DNA from: Saxidomus purpurata
Lineage: Eukaryota > Mollusca > Bivalvia > Venerida > Veneridae
Direction: 5' to 3'
Length of the DNA stretch: 64,000 bases
Assembly: GCA_022818135.1 (NCBI GenBank)
Contig: JAFMSR010000013.1
Coordinates: 23,644,207-23,708,206 of the forward strand
The notes under the pieces were generated by a model that worked only from the letters and a program-made list of their open reading frames with translations, was not told the DNA's origin and did not search any database. This document shows, in pieces, positions 23,847-37,205 of the stretch. How positions within the stretch are numbered: position 1 is the stretch's first letter; each line of letters opens with the position of its first letter. The translations under genes and the position numbers were made by a program.

Positions 23847-26217
23847 CTATTTGAAACTTGAAAACTTTTTTGTCTTGAAGTATTTCCTATACCAGATGGC
23901 ATATGTCTAAATATTTCTTGAAATTTTGGCATTCACATATTTTCTCAGACAATATGAATAGACAAAATCCATACAGTCAATTTGGAGCCATGTTATCTGT
24001 AAGCATGTAGTACAGTATAAAGTGATAGTAATAAACGCAATGAAGTGAAATGCTAGCCGGTTTCATGTCAGATTAGTTTAAAACGATTCCATCGGTTTGA
24101 AAGAATCGTTAGCAAGGACTAATTCCTATTTATATATTGTAAATTGAAAATGTAGAAAAATATTAGACTGAGTTTACAATACGTTTTGGATTAAAAACAC
24201 GAGGTGATCCACTTTATGGTGTTCTTAATTTTGCCGCAAAATTTTATTTGGCCAATAACTTGTAATGACATCTACATATTGAGTTTGTCGTCCGACTGCA
24301 AAACACCATTTATTTATTTATTATAATTAATCTATGCACAGTTTAACATATAGAATCTACAAAGGATTTCTGAACATGCTTATTTTAAACTTTTTTCCTA
24401 ACTCACAAAGACCTTAAAATTGGTAGTAAAGCGGAACATTCCCATAAAATAATTTCAAAAATACAAGATGTTTTCTATTATAAAAGATATGATCAGTCTG
24501 AAAAGTTTGAATGAAAACCTTGAAATTTGATAGATTTGCAAGATGCTGACAATGTTCACAAAATACTTATTTCCAAAAGTGTTCAACAGATACCGAATTA
24601 CAAACGTAGATTATTGAAGATTTTCTGCAGTTGAATTATAACCTTTGTCCAGTTCAGTATACTAAAGTAGATCAATAATGTAAACAACACAACGCAATGT
24701 TTGGGAATTGAGTTACGTACAACGTCTTAAGACGGTATAAATGTTTTCCACGTTATTGTAAATTCATTAAGTGGACGAGTGAGATATGCTAAAAAATACA
24801 ACTGGTTTAGATCAGCGAGTGAAACAAATACTTAGAATTATTTACATAAACATTAACTGAACGTTTAACCTATACTTGCAGAATAGTTTGTATCCGAGTT
24901 TGACCGGTCAACGTCTCAACATATCTCTGCCATTTCCCGTTGCACACCTGACATCCCGCAGGCCGCTAATTTGTGTAAATCAGATAATTACATCTAATAA
25001 TTTAGATCTTCCTGTAGAGATTAGTTTGTTTTCGTATAAAATGCTATGTTCAATTATTTCGTATTACTTCGTTCCATGCTAAATGAGACAGAATGATTAT
25101 TTAAATAAACTTGTTTTTTCGTTTGCAGAACGAATGCATTTGAACGTACAGGGGTTTAAAGAACGATATCTTTGACTTAAGGATGTTGGGAATTTAACGT
25201 AAGTCGATTTTGTACATGATTTTAAATTATATGATTGTCATTTTTATCAACATTTTACATGACTTCATGAATAAACAGTAGCTTCCTAAGTGCATATATA
25301 TTATTCCTTATACATTCATGATAAATTAAAGAATAACAGGAAGCGAAGCAAGACATTTTTGCAAAAACGACAACATGGAATGACGTGATCAGAAAACTCC
25401 TTTAATTACTAATATATTTGTACTAACTGCAACATATTTCATTTCATTTATTTATCAAGAGTCAACAATGGTTTTATGCTTTCTCCGTGTCAATTTTTAA
25501 AATAGTACGTGAAGAAATGAATGTAACCCTCGGAACATTTATCTAAGATCAATATGTAGAAAACCTCCATTGTATCAAGGCCAATCTGTCAAAAATAGTT
25601 TTTGGTTGAAAAAACATTTCATATGTATGCAATATAATCATTGCAATATATTTTTTTTATCATTTTGTATTGCTACGACCAATTTTTCTTTACAGATCCC
25701 GTGCGACATCGCACATTTTTTGCTCAAACGTAGCTCCATTATTAAGGCAGACAAAAAATGTATAAAAGTAGTAAAGTTACAAAATCACATGTTAGACTAG
25801 TATATTGCAGTTTTCGTTACAGGATTAAATCAAAATCAAAAATGCCGTAGTTATAACGATTGAATACCGCGCAATTTCGATGTAAGAGTCGTTACTGGAT
25901 ACTTCCTTATAGCATCTTATGCAAACAGCATTAAGTGATAGTGTTAAGCGAAAACACAGCTTTTCAATACTTTATATAAATACTTGCAATACCTACATTG
26001 TATTGTTTTTTGCTATAAATTCCTTACAAAGTATGCTTAGTTGAAATACCGGATGAAACTTCTTTAATATACAATAATTGAAACCACTTTAATTCACAAC
26101 TCTGAGAAAATATTAAGATGTTTCAACAGGCACATTTATTCTTTATTATTACAATAAGTGGTAGCAGAAGAAGTATTAGAAATATTTAATTTTTTATTGA
26201 AGTAATCATATTGTTTT

Positions 26218-26258
26218 CATCATCATAATCATCATCATCATCATCCATCATCATCAGT
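26218..26258 (+). repeat. ATC trinucleotide microsatellite
   Basis: An imperfect (ATC)n run of about 41 bases with two interruptions. It lies in intergenic sequence, and no coding context was seen. Confidence 0.9.
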
Positions 26259-27956
26259 AAAAAACAATGTCCAAATAATATAATGTTCATAAGTTTCAGG
26301 GTGAAGTGATCGAAAGCTATATATTTAACTGATATAATTAATCCGGATTGCCAAACAAATAATTATTTACAACTTAGATAAATCTCTCAATCACATACAA
26401 ATAAAATCAACCTCAACGAAAGAGAGTATCTTATCTTAGAAACACTGCTACCGTAGCAAATGTTGAACCAAATGCGACTCCACAAAAGCTGTGTATGTAA
26501 CACCAAAACTTTTATCCAGTCAACATATTTGTACCCTTATTGTAAATATTCAAACTGTGTAGTTGAACATCGTTTTGATATATGATATACAATGATTCCA
26601 AAGAGCCATTAAAGTGCTTTCTAAATGTCAAATTAAAGAGAACCTTTGTCAGTACTTTAGACTATATTTGCTTGGAATATGATGTTTACAAGAGCATGAA
26701 TATTGCTAAACGTTAATACAACATCAAAGTTCACGTAAACAAGAAGCCTCAAGGAAAATGTAAAGTGTAAACATTATCATCGTACGGACTGAGATAATTT
26801 TGTTATATATCTACATGACATTGGATACCTTACAGAGAAGGGTAAATATGTCAGCTGAAGACTATACAATATCTTGTCGGTTTTGGTTATTGTCGAACCA
26901 GGTTGTATTAAATGTCTTGTTTCAGTCTAAAATTAGTATTTTCGAGAAAGTATATTACTAATTTAAACAATGAAAGTATTAAAATAAGAAATTGTTCTTT
27001 AAAAAAAAATCTTAATACAGAAAAGTGTGATATTATCTTAAGCTCTTCATGTTCATGTTCACCTTGAAATAAATAATTTCAATTTTCATTTCGACAAAAT
27101 TTTATGTTCGAAATTTAAAGTTGCGTAATGCATTAACGCTGTCATTATGTTCATTAAATCCACTAGACTAAGTTTATATTTAAATTTGAGACATTTGCGT
27201 TCCACAATCGGTAAACCATTGCACGCCACCCATGTATCTTACGAAATTTCATTGCAGATATGCTATTTAACTGGTAAATATTTCATATTGAGTATTCCAA
27301 AGTCTTTGTTACCCGGAAATTAGTAATAGCTCATTTTGGGACGTTTGTTCCAGAGCCAACAAACGCACAGACCAACAATAATTATATAAAAGGATTTTAG
27401 AGTTACCGAAAAGTAACTGCACCGAAAGGAATAGTTAGAATCGAAGCAATATGTTATCTACAGTATATTCGTTGCAAAAGTATTTTAGGCTGCATTAAGA
27501 CTACTGTAGCAGATTTCCTTTTGCTTTAAGAAGCTTAATCGTTTTTGAAAATATGCTGACAACCTGTTTTTCCTAAAAATAAGTACACTAATACGAATAA
27601 GATGCACTGGGTGCGGCAAATTTAAGTAAAAGGAAAAATGAGACTGTTTTAACCCTAAAGACCTAAAAACAACCCCTTATGAGTGCATCAACCGAAGCTA
27701 TAACAGTTATGGGTTTGCTGTTTAGTACAAGACGACACAGAGTCCAGACATATGACGTTTTGACACGTTGCTATCCACACAGTTTTATTATCCGAACTGA
27801 AATTACTTTCGGTTTGCAATCACCACTTCTGATTTGAGATAAACATTAGCCCTATCTATCTTGAATACTTTTAAACGTTTACTCTTTATGAGTAAGCATC
27901 TTCTTCTAGTAATTGTCTTCAATCTGACGGTTTGGTCTTTCACTTTGAGTTGAATA

Positions 27957-27962
27957 TTTATT
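27957..27962 (-). promoter_or_regulatory. Candidate polyadenylation signal for the 28.2-kb receptor gene
   Basis: TTTATT on the plus strand reads AATAAA on the minus strand. It lies about 240 bases past the stop codon of the receptor at 28200-29261, a plausible 3' UTR length. Confidence 0.35.
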
Positions 27963-28199
27963 ATTTCACTTGGATTTGAGCTGCTTACCCTACCGTCCCG
28001 CCAGTACTTTTATATACGACTCCGTTTTCTAAATGCCAGTACATGTCCAGTACAATATAGCCGTATCGCTCAATCGTAAAGCGTTGATCCAAGGCTTAAA
28101 TTCCACGAAATATATTGTACGTGTGCTTGGTTGTAAAGCTATGTGTATGAATTGCCAATTAAATCGTTAAGTTTCTAGACAGTGTCTCATTTTGTAAAT

Positions 28200-29261
28200 T
28201 TAGATTTCAGATTGGGGTATAGTAGATTCTCGGTACTGAGGTAGGTAATAGATCGATTCCCTAATTCTGTAACGCCGATTGCAGAATAATGATTTCAAAG
28301 CTTGACGAAAACGTGACCCGGTGATACAATACAAAAAGAAATTTGCACATCTGTTCACATAAACTAGATAAAATACTACACAAAACACAAGATGTCCTAC
28401 GTCGGCATCAGGAAAGTTCGGACGAATAATATCGAAAAGAGCAAGAGGCAGAGTGCAAATTATTATCGTTAACGAATCTAAAATCAGCATTATTGTGAGT
28501 TGTCTGAATCGTGATGACTTCCTGTATAAACTGTTTCCGTCACCGCATAATGACCTTCCACCATGGACTTCTGATACTTGCGGAGGAAAGCAAGCTTTGT
28601 CAGCGTCTCTGACACTTTTTGTGATTATCACATTAGATACAATTATGACGGTGAAAGACAGAAACAAAAACACATGTTGAACGATCGGCCAAACGTTTTC
28701 TACGTACAACAGCAAATATTCATTGTTTATTTCAATTTCACACAGGTATGCTAGAATCTCCTCAGAAACCATTTTCGATTTAACTAAGTAATGAATGTCC
28801 TTCAAGGCAACAAATGTGACAAGTCCAGTCATAACAAATTTCACCTTTCGTTTCGTACAAATCCTAGATGCTTTTAACGGCCACTTTACAGCTATTGCAC
28901 GTTCTAGAGTCATTGCCGCTGTAAGAACTATTCCTAAATTACTCGTGGATACACCAATGAAATACGTTACTTTGCATATTATATCAGAATTGTTTCCCCT
29001 GTATATTAAGTGAGGAAAACTCACGTGAAACCAATGAACTGGAAATGCCACTAAAAGCGTGATATTGTCCACGAGTGCGTTGAAACACATGTATAAAGAT
29101 GTCGATACATTACTGAAATATCTCGTCCTCATTATCACTACAACAATTGTATTACATGTTACTCCAACGAAAATTAATACAGGAGGTGCATACAAATCCA
29201 AAGAATCTGCGACAACACCCACACGACTTCTGGTACCTGTTTCGCTACTGCTGTCATTCAT
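28200..29261 (-). CDS. Class A (rhodopsin-like) G-protein-coupled receptor, intronless
   Basis: A single uninterrupted frame of 353 residues with seven hydrophobic segments at about 24-44, 53-75, 97-119, 141-158, 188-212, 255-278 and 289-312. Visible landmarks are Asp65 in TM2, Cys96 at the top of TM3 pairing with Cys174 in the second extracellular loop, Glu120-Arg121-Ala122 in place of DRY, Pro272 in TM6 within CTLP instead of CWxP, and Asn307-Phe-Phe-Leu-Tyr311 in place of NPxxY. A basic helix 8 (FRQAL) and a short cytoplasmic tail follow. A possible N-glycosylation site is Asn2. There is no other in-frame ATG back to an upstream stop about 50 bases away, so this start is the likely one. 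The protein should sit in the plasma membrane and signal through G proteins. The ligand is unknown; a neuropeptide or small-peptide ligand is inferred from overall resemblance to lophotrochozoan orphan peptide receptors. No disabling mutation was seen. Confidence 0.88.
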   Translation of the reverse strand: MNDSSSETGTRSRVGVVADSLDLYAPPVLIFVGVTCNTIVVVIMRTRYFSNVSTSLYMCFNALVDNITLLVAFPVHWFHVSFPHLIYRGNNSDIICKVTYFIGVSTSNLGIVLTAAMTLERAIAVKWPLKASRICTKRKVKFVMTGLVTFVALKDIHYLVKSKMVSEEILAYLCEIEINNEYLLLYVENVWPIVQHVFLFLSFTVIIVSNVIITKSVRDADKACFPPQVSEVHGGRSLCGDGNSLYRKSSRFRQLTIMLILDSLTIIICTLPLALFDIIRPNFPDADVGHLVFCVVFYLVYVNRCANFFLYCITGSRFRQALKSLFCNRRYRIRESIYYLPQYRESTIPQSEI

Positions 29262-30943
29262 TCTGATAAAAACGTATAGTGTTCGACCCTTAACGTCTAT
29301 TTGTACTTTGCATTACGGAAAGAAAAATGCTTTCAAACTTTAGTTAGCGGTTTTGCATACTGCCACTGTTATTCGAATATCTAAAAACATGGCATTTTAT
29401 ATTGACGGGAATATTGTATAAATACTGGAAATTAATTTCATTACTCAAAAGTTCATATAACAAGTTCTGGGAGTGGTATTTCATATTGTTTGTCAATGTT
29501 TTCAACTGTAATTTCAACAGCGGTTACCTGTTAAAATGATTATTTTCTACTTGCTGTGGGACAACATTTATTATATTGTATCTGAATATTTCCTGTTCAG
29601 GGGATTGAATATTAATATTATTGAAATTGAAACGTTTTATGATGTCAACAAAATATTAAAAATATGTCAGAAGAGTCTCGAGAGCAAAGTTTTATAAAGT
29701 ATTCGTAACTGAAAACAAATTCAATTTTAAAGCAAAACTTTTTAATTGTACATAGAATATTGAACCACTATACTAGTATATTGTAACAACTTTACCTGAA
29801 TGATGTTGCTTCTGTACAAAATGAAAGACTTAACACTCAATTCATTTTTAAACTTCTTATGAAAACATTATATTTTAACTGAATTTAAAGATACGAGTAC
29901 CATCGTAGGTTTCATTAATCTTGTACCTTGACAAAATAAAATATGTAATTTATCTCAATATGGAGGAAATCTATAAGCTATTGTAAGTTGGATTCATGTA
30001 ACTTTAAAAGGGAAAAAAGTGTTGTTTCCTTTTGTTAAAGTATAAACGAGATCTTGTGGATCGATCCTGCGCTTATGTGGCTAGGCAACTGGTACCGTTC
30101 TCTTTGCATCTTTCATTCCGCGTAACATTTACAGCACATTGTCAGCGTTTGAAAAACAAGTTCTCCATTTAACAAATGAACTACTCAATACTGTCATTTA
30201 ATATTATGTTTATTACAATATGGTTAACTATTTGACATGATATCTTTAAAAGCATGGTGTTACCGTTACATCAAATGGTTGTGATTTATTAGAATAAATA
30301 CTCTCAAAGGACTTGGATACATGCACTTGATTGTGCATCTTAATTTTATCAATAGAGGTTTAGAAAACACATAAATGTTTTCCCGTCTCTGAAATTAATA
30401 TTCATATTCTGCTAAAAGTGCGTCCGCTATTTTTGTCAACATGTATACAACTAGGAATAAAACGGTCTAGGGTAACTTGAGTATTTGGACTAACACCAGG
30501 CAGAGGGACGCATTTGTACATTTTAGCAAATGGAATTGAAGACAAAACAGTTTAAAGCAGTACAGTGGAGTTTTCATGTCACCTTCCGAAACAAACATGA
30601 ATGCTGATCATTTAACTTTCAAGGTGGTCAATTACTTTTAAGCAACATTTCATGACAATTTTACTTTTTGTATATTCTGTTAGAGATTTATTTAATGAAC
30701 AAAAAGACCCATTACGTAGAGTTAGATCCTTATCAGAAATTTGCATTTTATTGACTTTTGTAAAATTTTGTTTTTACTCCCTTTTAATATGAAAGTATTT
30801 AAAACGTTGAGTATTTCTTTTTAATTTCAATATAATTTCTAGGTTTAAATTTGAATTGGATAGATATACAAATACTTTAACATTCTAAGCCAAAATGCAA
30901 GTTTTAAAACTACGTGTAGCTTCTGAATTAATTTATTTCCAAT

Positions 30944-30969
30944 CTATCCTGGGTGCGCACCCAAGATAG
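30944..30969. repeat. 26-bp near-perfect palindrome
   Basis: CTATCCTGGGTGC and its near complement GCACCCAAGATAG meet head to head with one mismatched pair. The sequence around it shows weak extended inverted similarity. A related half, CAACCAGGATAGG, occurs about 190 bases to the right at 31150-31162. Together these could be hairpin-bearing ends of a small non-autonomous transposon. Confidence 0.45.
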
Positions 30970-31989
30970 GTAAAGGGAGGTAATAATACTTTTTCAAACT
31001 TGCATTTCTAATGAATTCCAAATATATATGTAACTTTTAATCCAAATATTTCACAAATATAATATATTAAGTCTTATATTTATATCTTTCCTTAGGCAAA
31101 GTATGTGTATCAAATTTTAACTTATGATAAAATAACTCTATTTTGGTTGGGCAACCAGGATAGGGAAATCAAATTTTAAAAATACCTCCAGTGAAAATCT
31201 TACTTGAATTAAGCGCTAAGTGAACATAAATAAGTGTAAACGATCAGATGTTAAAGTTTCAAACAAATTTGTTACATGGCCAAAATCTAATTATCCACCT
31301 TTAACTTGTATAGCATTAAAAAGATTCCATAGGACTCTAACTGAAAACACGTTTATACAGCATGCATATCTTTTTTTTGTCTTTGAGTTCCTTGTAACGG
31401 TGTTATTTGCTTATAGCTCTGCTTTATAACTGGACAAATAAGATATACCATTTATAACGATTTTGCTATTCTATTCCGTTGTAAATAACTATTTGAAAGA
31501 AGTAACAATGAATGTCAACAACTGCACTTAATTGAAAGAAATGTTAATTTTAAAAAATATTATGTGCAATTTCTCATTTATTTCATCACACTGGTATTTT
31601 ACTTCGGATCATGTCTTATGAAAGTAAATAGCAGTGTTCTGAGCAAACATGAGGTATTTTCGTGACATTGAAGGGGAATGAGCCAGAAATATGGGTGAGA
31701 AAAATATGTTGAAACATATGCATTGAACATAAGGTGTGAAAAGCAACAACAAATTTAACTTTTACGCATACATAATTGTTGGTACCTGTAAACATATTTA
31801 ATGTAAGCAATTCCATAAGAAGTAAATTAAGACAAATCATACAATAACTATAAAAAACAGTGTCTTAAGCAACGTCTTATATTTTATACATGTCTTCCTT
31901 ATATAAACATTCGGGTAAGCATAACACATATAACATCTTTAATACGTGAATTGAATTAATGTCAAATACTGTGTTGTATTCAAATGTAT

Positions 31990-32055
31990 ACCAGTCGGGA
32001 GCCGTGGCACAATTACTAAGGTTGGCGATATGCTTTCGGATTGCTGAAGTTACAG
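31990..32055 (+). other. Degenerate tRNA-like/SINE head
   Basis: The phrase GGGAGCCGTGGCACAATTAC resembles the start and A box of tRNA-derived bivalve SINEs, and CGGATTGCTGAAG lies where an anticodon arm would be. No convincing B box follows, so this is a weak call. Confidence 0.2.
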
Positions 32056-33529
32056 TTCAGAATATATTGATTTACAAACTTACAGGACAACTGAAACATA
32101 TATTGAAATTTAATTTATTAAGTTCTTGGATAACGATTGATATTTTTAAAGAGAGTTTAGAAATAAAGATTAACTTAGTCTGTAATTGAAACATTTTTCG
32201 ATATAATAGAAAAATGTTCGATAAATCCAATGTTTCCCTCGGAGGAAATATTGGAGTACAAAAGAGTTTCCAAAAGGCATTTGGACTGTTCACTGCATAT
32301 CCCTTAAAGATTAAAATGCAGTATAGAAAGTCCTTCCAGGTACATTAGCGTGTTAAGTCTTCTAATTTATTGTTATTTTACACATTAAAATTAAACACCT
32401 CTCAAATGAGATGCCAAAATGGCAGCTTCAGTGCTATCTCAAACTTGTTGCTATAGAGACAATTTTTCTTCGTAATAAAATGAGTATAAAGGGAGACAAC
32501 CCCGCCGTATGGAATTTCTTTAAAACAGTATTTGTGCCAGTATGAAGAGCTTATTAATCATTTTCTATCCCTTGTCCCCTTAGGGTTGCAAATTGTAGTG
32601 CATTATTTCATCTATTTTATCTAACCGTTCATTTAGATTGCTTCTTTCCGTTACATCTGTACTTACTATCGACTTTTGCAAACACTTTCAAGAACTGTAA
32701 CATGTAAGACCTATGGGAGGATGTGTCGTGCATTATACCTTATAGGACACGGTTATACAGAGACGATTAAACACCAAATATACATAGCAACACTTCAGGT
32801 ACCCGGCATGCTGCAATTATGGGATTTCTCATATAACTGTGTTGTCAATATAACGGTTTAAGGGCATTTTTCACTGACCTGACATTGAAAGCTCTTATTT
32901 TTGTCAAAACAATTAAATTGAAAAATTAAGACGAGTCCATAAGCTTGGCTTCCCTGGACTTGGAAATTAACCGAACGTATTTAAACCGTAAGTGTACCGC
33001 TTTTTAACACTTAATTTAAAGTACAATGACTATCTCCTTTAAAATTTACATCTTTCACCAACTTTCGAAACATATTTCTTTAGTAGTTTTAACATTTTCC
33101 CTTTACATGAGTCGCATTCTTTTTCAGCATTCAGCACCGCTTAGACAGATACATTTCTTATTATCTAGGTTTAAAACCAGATGCCTGTTGAGCTCATGCT
33201 ACTGCTTCGATAAACTCAACGTCAGCATTATGAAATAATGCAATAAAACATTGATTTTGCATCTATATCCAGTATTTGTTTAAGCGCTGTGAAGAGAGAA
33301 CTAATATCGATGCATATGAGACATTCACATTACTAGCGTTGTGATAAATATGCTTAATGTAGGTGAGAGCATTATTTTCATACTTTTCTGATTTAGATGT
33401 TAATTTATTTTTCATTCCTGTTACATGTATAACAATATCAATCGCATACTATAAATAGTCAGCAAGACAAAGCCTGATACACAATTTCCCTGGAGTGGAC
33501 ACATCACCGAAAGTTTAATTTTAACCAGG

Positions 33530-34330
33530 TTTTGATTTTTTAGGATTGTTTGATGTCCGTAGTCCGTCGTTCACATTTTGCCTCGAATGATATGGCTTAC
33601 ATCTGGAACCACTAGGTCAATGTTGATTAAACTTAGCAGGAATATTCCTTGCATGAAGTTTTACCAAACACGTTCAACGAATTCTTCCTCATGCAGAAAT
33701 CGGGATGCTTTGGCAACAAATAGGAAAATTCCCTAAATATCATTTTCCATAATTGCAAGGCACACAGCTAAGATACATTATTTAGTGTGCGGCAGTGGGT
33801 CAATAAACATATCCTGTCGAATACTTTTCTTAATGGACTTATGTAGGTAAAACATATTTGTCTAAAACCATACGGGCTTGATATTTGATATTTGATGTAT
33901 TGGTCTGTTTAGTGGATATCTAAGAAGTGGTTAGATCATGCCTCTTTGGTCAATATTGACCCAACCCTGGCGATCATCCAATTTACATAGTTTTACATAG
34001 AAAAAAATCGTCTTTAAAACTGTTAGTCCTAGAGCTTAGATATTTTGTTTTCGGTATTGTCTAGCGGCCGTATACCGAGTTTGTTCAGATATTCCCCATG
34101 GTTAGAATTGGCCACGCGTAAGTGGTACGGCTTATATAATTTAATATACGTTGTATATTGGTATACTACCAACTGTATTCAGATCATTTCCCTGTCTTTG
34201 AAGTTGGCCACAACTAGCCACGCCTTGTTACATGTACCTTGACTATGACTTTTTGACCTACTTTTTTTGGCAAAAGCAAAACATCTGGACCACTACAGAT
34301 TTCAGTACTAACTGTTGATGACAATGACCT
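33530..34330. repeat. Degenerate dispersed repeat of bivalve type
   Basis: Several phrases are arranged like a known style of dispersed bivalve repeat. They include GTCCGTAGTCCGTCGTTCAC, CTGGAACCACTAGGTCAATG, a phrase describing a glycine-poor pseudo-reading CAGGAATATTCCTTGCATG, and later GACTATGACTTTTTGACCTA. Recognition is by general resemblance only. No terminal repeats or coding capacity were found. Confidence 0.3.
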
Positions 34331-35533
34331 TTAGACATACTTTCTTGTTTTTAAAACTACAGAGATAAAATGGACTATGTGTACAGCAGTGCAAACTAAT
34401 AACAATATTGACTTCGGATTACCTTTTTGTCCTTTGGAGCAATATTTCTCATGTTAGCAATAAAGGGCCATCATGATCCTTTTGTTAATATTTTTGTGAG
34501 GAAGTGTTTTATGGCTTATAATGATGATTCAATTGCTGAGTATTTAAATATATTTTGTGATCTTGAAAATGATGCGGCAAATGAAATTCGTATGACCATC
34601 TGTTGAATTTGAACGTTTTACCTTAAAATGTTCAGTAAGTAAGTGAGCTACTTAGATTTGTACACACATTAACAGTGCTGGAAATATATATATATACATA
34701 ATCTATATAAAATAGATTTTGTTTAACTATCAACAATAAAAATGTGCTGTTTTTCAGACAAATTTCTAAATAATTTTTGTTCAATTTATTTTATATCAGT
34801 CTGTAGATCCAATTATGTGATAGACATGCAACCATTTCGTTCTTAAAAATCTAATTCAAATTTTCTGATATTGATTATACATAACCTACATGATTCAATA
34901 ATATGTTTTCTTCAGTGGTTCGTGCTGATCTTTGTGTTCATTTTACAGCTAACTGAACAAACATGTTCTGAACAGATGTATATTGTCTTTAATGCTTTAC
35001 ATAAGGCTAAGGCCACGTACCTGCACCAATGTTGGTCTAGCAACAGTTTATTATTGTTCACGTTTTTGTGATAAAAATCATTAGTTAAGGAATGAATTAG
35101 ATACTAAGTAAATTAAATGTCATTTTTCAGCGCAGCTGTACATTGTATTAAGCTCACTTTTGACCGGAAGTTGGCAACCTTTCAACCGCAAATGCCATGA
35201 CAAATAGAACATTCTTTAGATTGAAAAATTTACTCTGTAAGACACCTTTTAATTTGATTATATCGTATCAAAAAGGTCAACAAATCTTTCGTTTTCAGTC
35301 TTTCATGAATGATTCTATAATGTTAGTGCGTAAATAAATACTATCTATCAACATAATATGCTGTTATCTTGATGAAACTAATGTTAACTATGAGTGAAGA
35401 GTAAATATACTTTCTCGAATATTAAATAACGGTCAATATTGCGAGTAAATGTAACATATTTGAAAAGAAAAAAATGATAAATGCACATGACACGGTACGG
35501 ACTTAATAACAATTGGGGAGAGAATGTGTAAAT

Positions 35534-35620
35534 GGCCGGTAAGCTCAGTCGAGACGGTATTTGCTCTGTAATCTGAGTAAACGTAGCGTCCTGGGTTCGC
35601 GTTCCGAACAGGGTGCACAT
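35534..35620 (+). other. tRNA-Thr-like sequence, probable SINE head or tRNA pseudogene
   Basis: The phrase GGCCGGTAAGCTCAGTCGAG resembles an acceptor arm plus A box. CTCTGTAATCTG resembles an anticodon arm with TGT, and CTGGGTTCGCGTTCC resembles a B box. The arms do not pair well enough for a working tRNA: the T stem is broken and the D loop is disturbed. A decayed SINE head is the simplest explanation. Confidence 0.35.
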
Positions 35621-36449
35621 TGTACTGCAAACGATAAAACTTATTTTAACTGCATACTGATAAGACTCGATAGGAATTATACATGAACTACCCATCTCTT
35701 TCATTACTCAAAATCGCGCCGACCATCTTTTTAAAAGAAGTTTTGCATTATTTTCATGTCCAAGTTTACAATCCCTCTAAGATATCATGCAAACGAATAT
35801 GATTTACATCTTTATTTGGCAAATGAGCATTATTCCTTATCGCTGTCATAAAGTACAGACAAGTGGTTGCCTTACAGGGATGAGTATAGTGTATGTAATA
35901 CAAAAACTCCATCTGGCATTGAAAGGGTAATAGCAATTGTATTGAATATTGCTAATTGCTAAAGTCTTTAGCAGAAAAAGTCTCCAAAATGTCTCTTTTT
36001 GTCTTCAATAATTCAAACGACGTTGTTGTATTTACTGTTACATTTGTAAATGAACACTTGGTGATTTTTTGTTGATTAAGAGACGTTTGTGGCAGTAAAA
36101 ATAATAACATTCTTAAGATTACGAAACCATAAGATATCCAGTTAGAAAAGTTAGATTCCGAAAAATAAAGATGTCTTCAGTAAATAGTTTTATCTAACTT
36201 AGCTGATGTTTATGCAACTTTTGAGTCTTCCAAATTAGTTTTTTACACAATGTGTGAATCTACAACAAAATACCATAACTACATTATAAAACATATATAA
36301 ACACAGTTTCACAATAATATGTTTTGAGGAGAAGCCTTGGATCAATATTTGGAAGAAGAACATGGATTATTGGGTAGATTATATTAGGATATGAAATGTT
36401 TTAAAATCATATGTAGACTGTGTATATGGTAACTTAAAGTTCATATGTA

Positions 36450-36658
36450 TGTAAGGTGCATGGAGATCAGTACAACACACAGCTACACATACTGATTCTG
36501 TTGTTTTATGGTGAAGAATGACAACTCGTATTCTTTCTAGATATACTTTAATGAGCGTGCGATATACAACTGAATCACTAAAACAGCTTATCACAAGCAG
36601 CGGGAAAATATATATTAACGCATGCGCAGTTTACATGGTATACATGACATAATGACAC
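36450..36658 (-). repeat. Probable 3' LTR of the gypsy element
   Basis: On the minus strand a purine-rich tract, TTAAAGGGAGATG (about 36658-36671), is followed by TGTCATTATGTCATG, as expected for a polypurine tract and the TG start of an LTR. The region contains GCGCATGCG, a palindrome resembling an NRF1-type site, and ends near CCTTACA. The right-hand limit at about 36450 is a guess, because no second LTR was found for comparison. Confidence 0.5.
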
Positions 36659-36875
36659 ATCTCCCTTTAACAGAGAAATAGAAAGATTATATTCTATGTT
36701 CATCAATGAAAAGCTAATGTAAAACATATATAAAGGTAATTGTAAAAGTCACTCTGTACGCAACTAACAACGTTCTCTGTCATTTCTTCGAAATAAAGTT
36801 CATTCATACCGATGTAAAATGTAAGTTAATTGTTTTATCAGTTCTCACGCTATCAAGTACCAAGTTGGTTTACAT

Positions 36876-37205
36876 CTACATTGATTCAATTATTTTCGGC
36901 TTCACAGTGCGTCCATATCGAGTTACATATGGTTTATCTGCACTGGCGTTTGCTGACATTTGAGGTTGATTACCTGAAACAATTTGGGGCTCCGAAAGGT
37001 TGTTTTCCTCTGAGCTTTGCATTTCAACATTCGGTGGTTCTTTCATGCACTCATTTGTTTTAAGGAGGTGACGCCTATTGCGTCGGTATTCACTGCCATC
37101 GGGGGTTTGTACTGTGAATGACCTATCATGGTGTTTTTCAACTACAACAGCAGGACTCCAACATTTATCTGCTTGTTGTATCCTTGCTGAATCCCCAGTT
37201 TTCAA
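36876..37205 (-). pseudogene. Gypsy integrase C-terminal segment
   Basis: An open segment of 109 codons begins with LKTGD-type spacing (KTGDSARIQ), a pattern seen in the chromatin-facing C-terminal domain of gypsy integrases. RNRRHLLKT follows, with a polar tail ending in RYGRTVKP. It is out of frame with the integrase core to its right, so it is a fragment of the broken polyprotein, not a separate gene. Confidence 0.75.

Larger units (their letters stand above)
23145..28199. other. Intergenic region right of the array
   Basis: About 5 kb of AT-rich sequence with no recognisable gene. It contains a short open frame next to the array edge, a polyadenylation-like signal at 23841, an ATC microsatellite at 26218-26258, and the probable 3' UTR of the minus-strand receptor gene from about 27957 to 28199. 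A tRNA-like phrase near 28060-28110 is too degraded to call. Confidence 0.5.
29262..36449. other. Intergenic region between receptor gene and retrotransposon
   Basis: About 7.2 kb without a recognisable gene. It contains a small palindrome at 30944-30969, tRNA-like relics near 31990-32055 and 35534-35620, a degenerate dispersed repeat at about 33530-34330, and a phrase AAAGGGAGACAACC near 32489 similar to short motifs common in molluscan repeats. The short open frames here are not supported. Confidence 0.5.

Noticed and set aside
28060..28130. tRNA-like phrase downstream of the first receptor gene
   Set aside because: Only a weak A-box resemblance was seen, with no B box or foldable arms.
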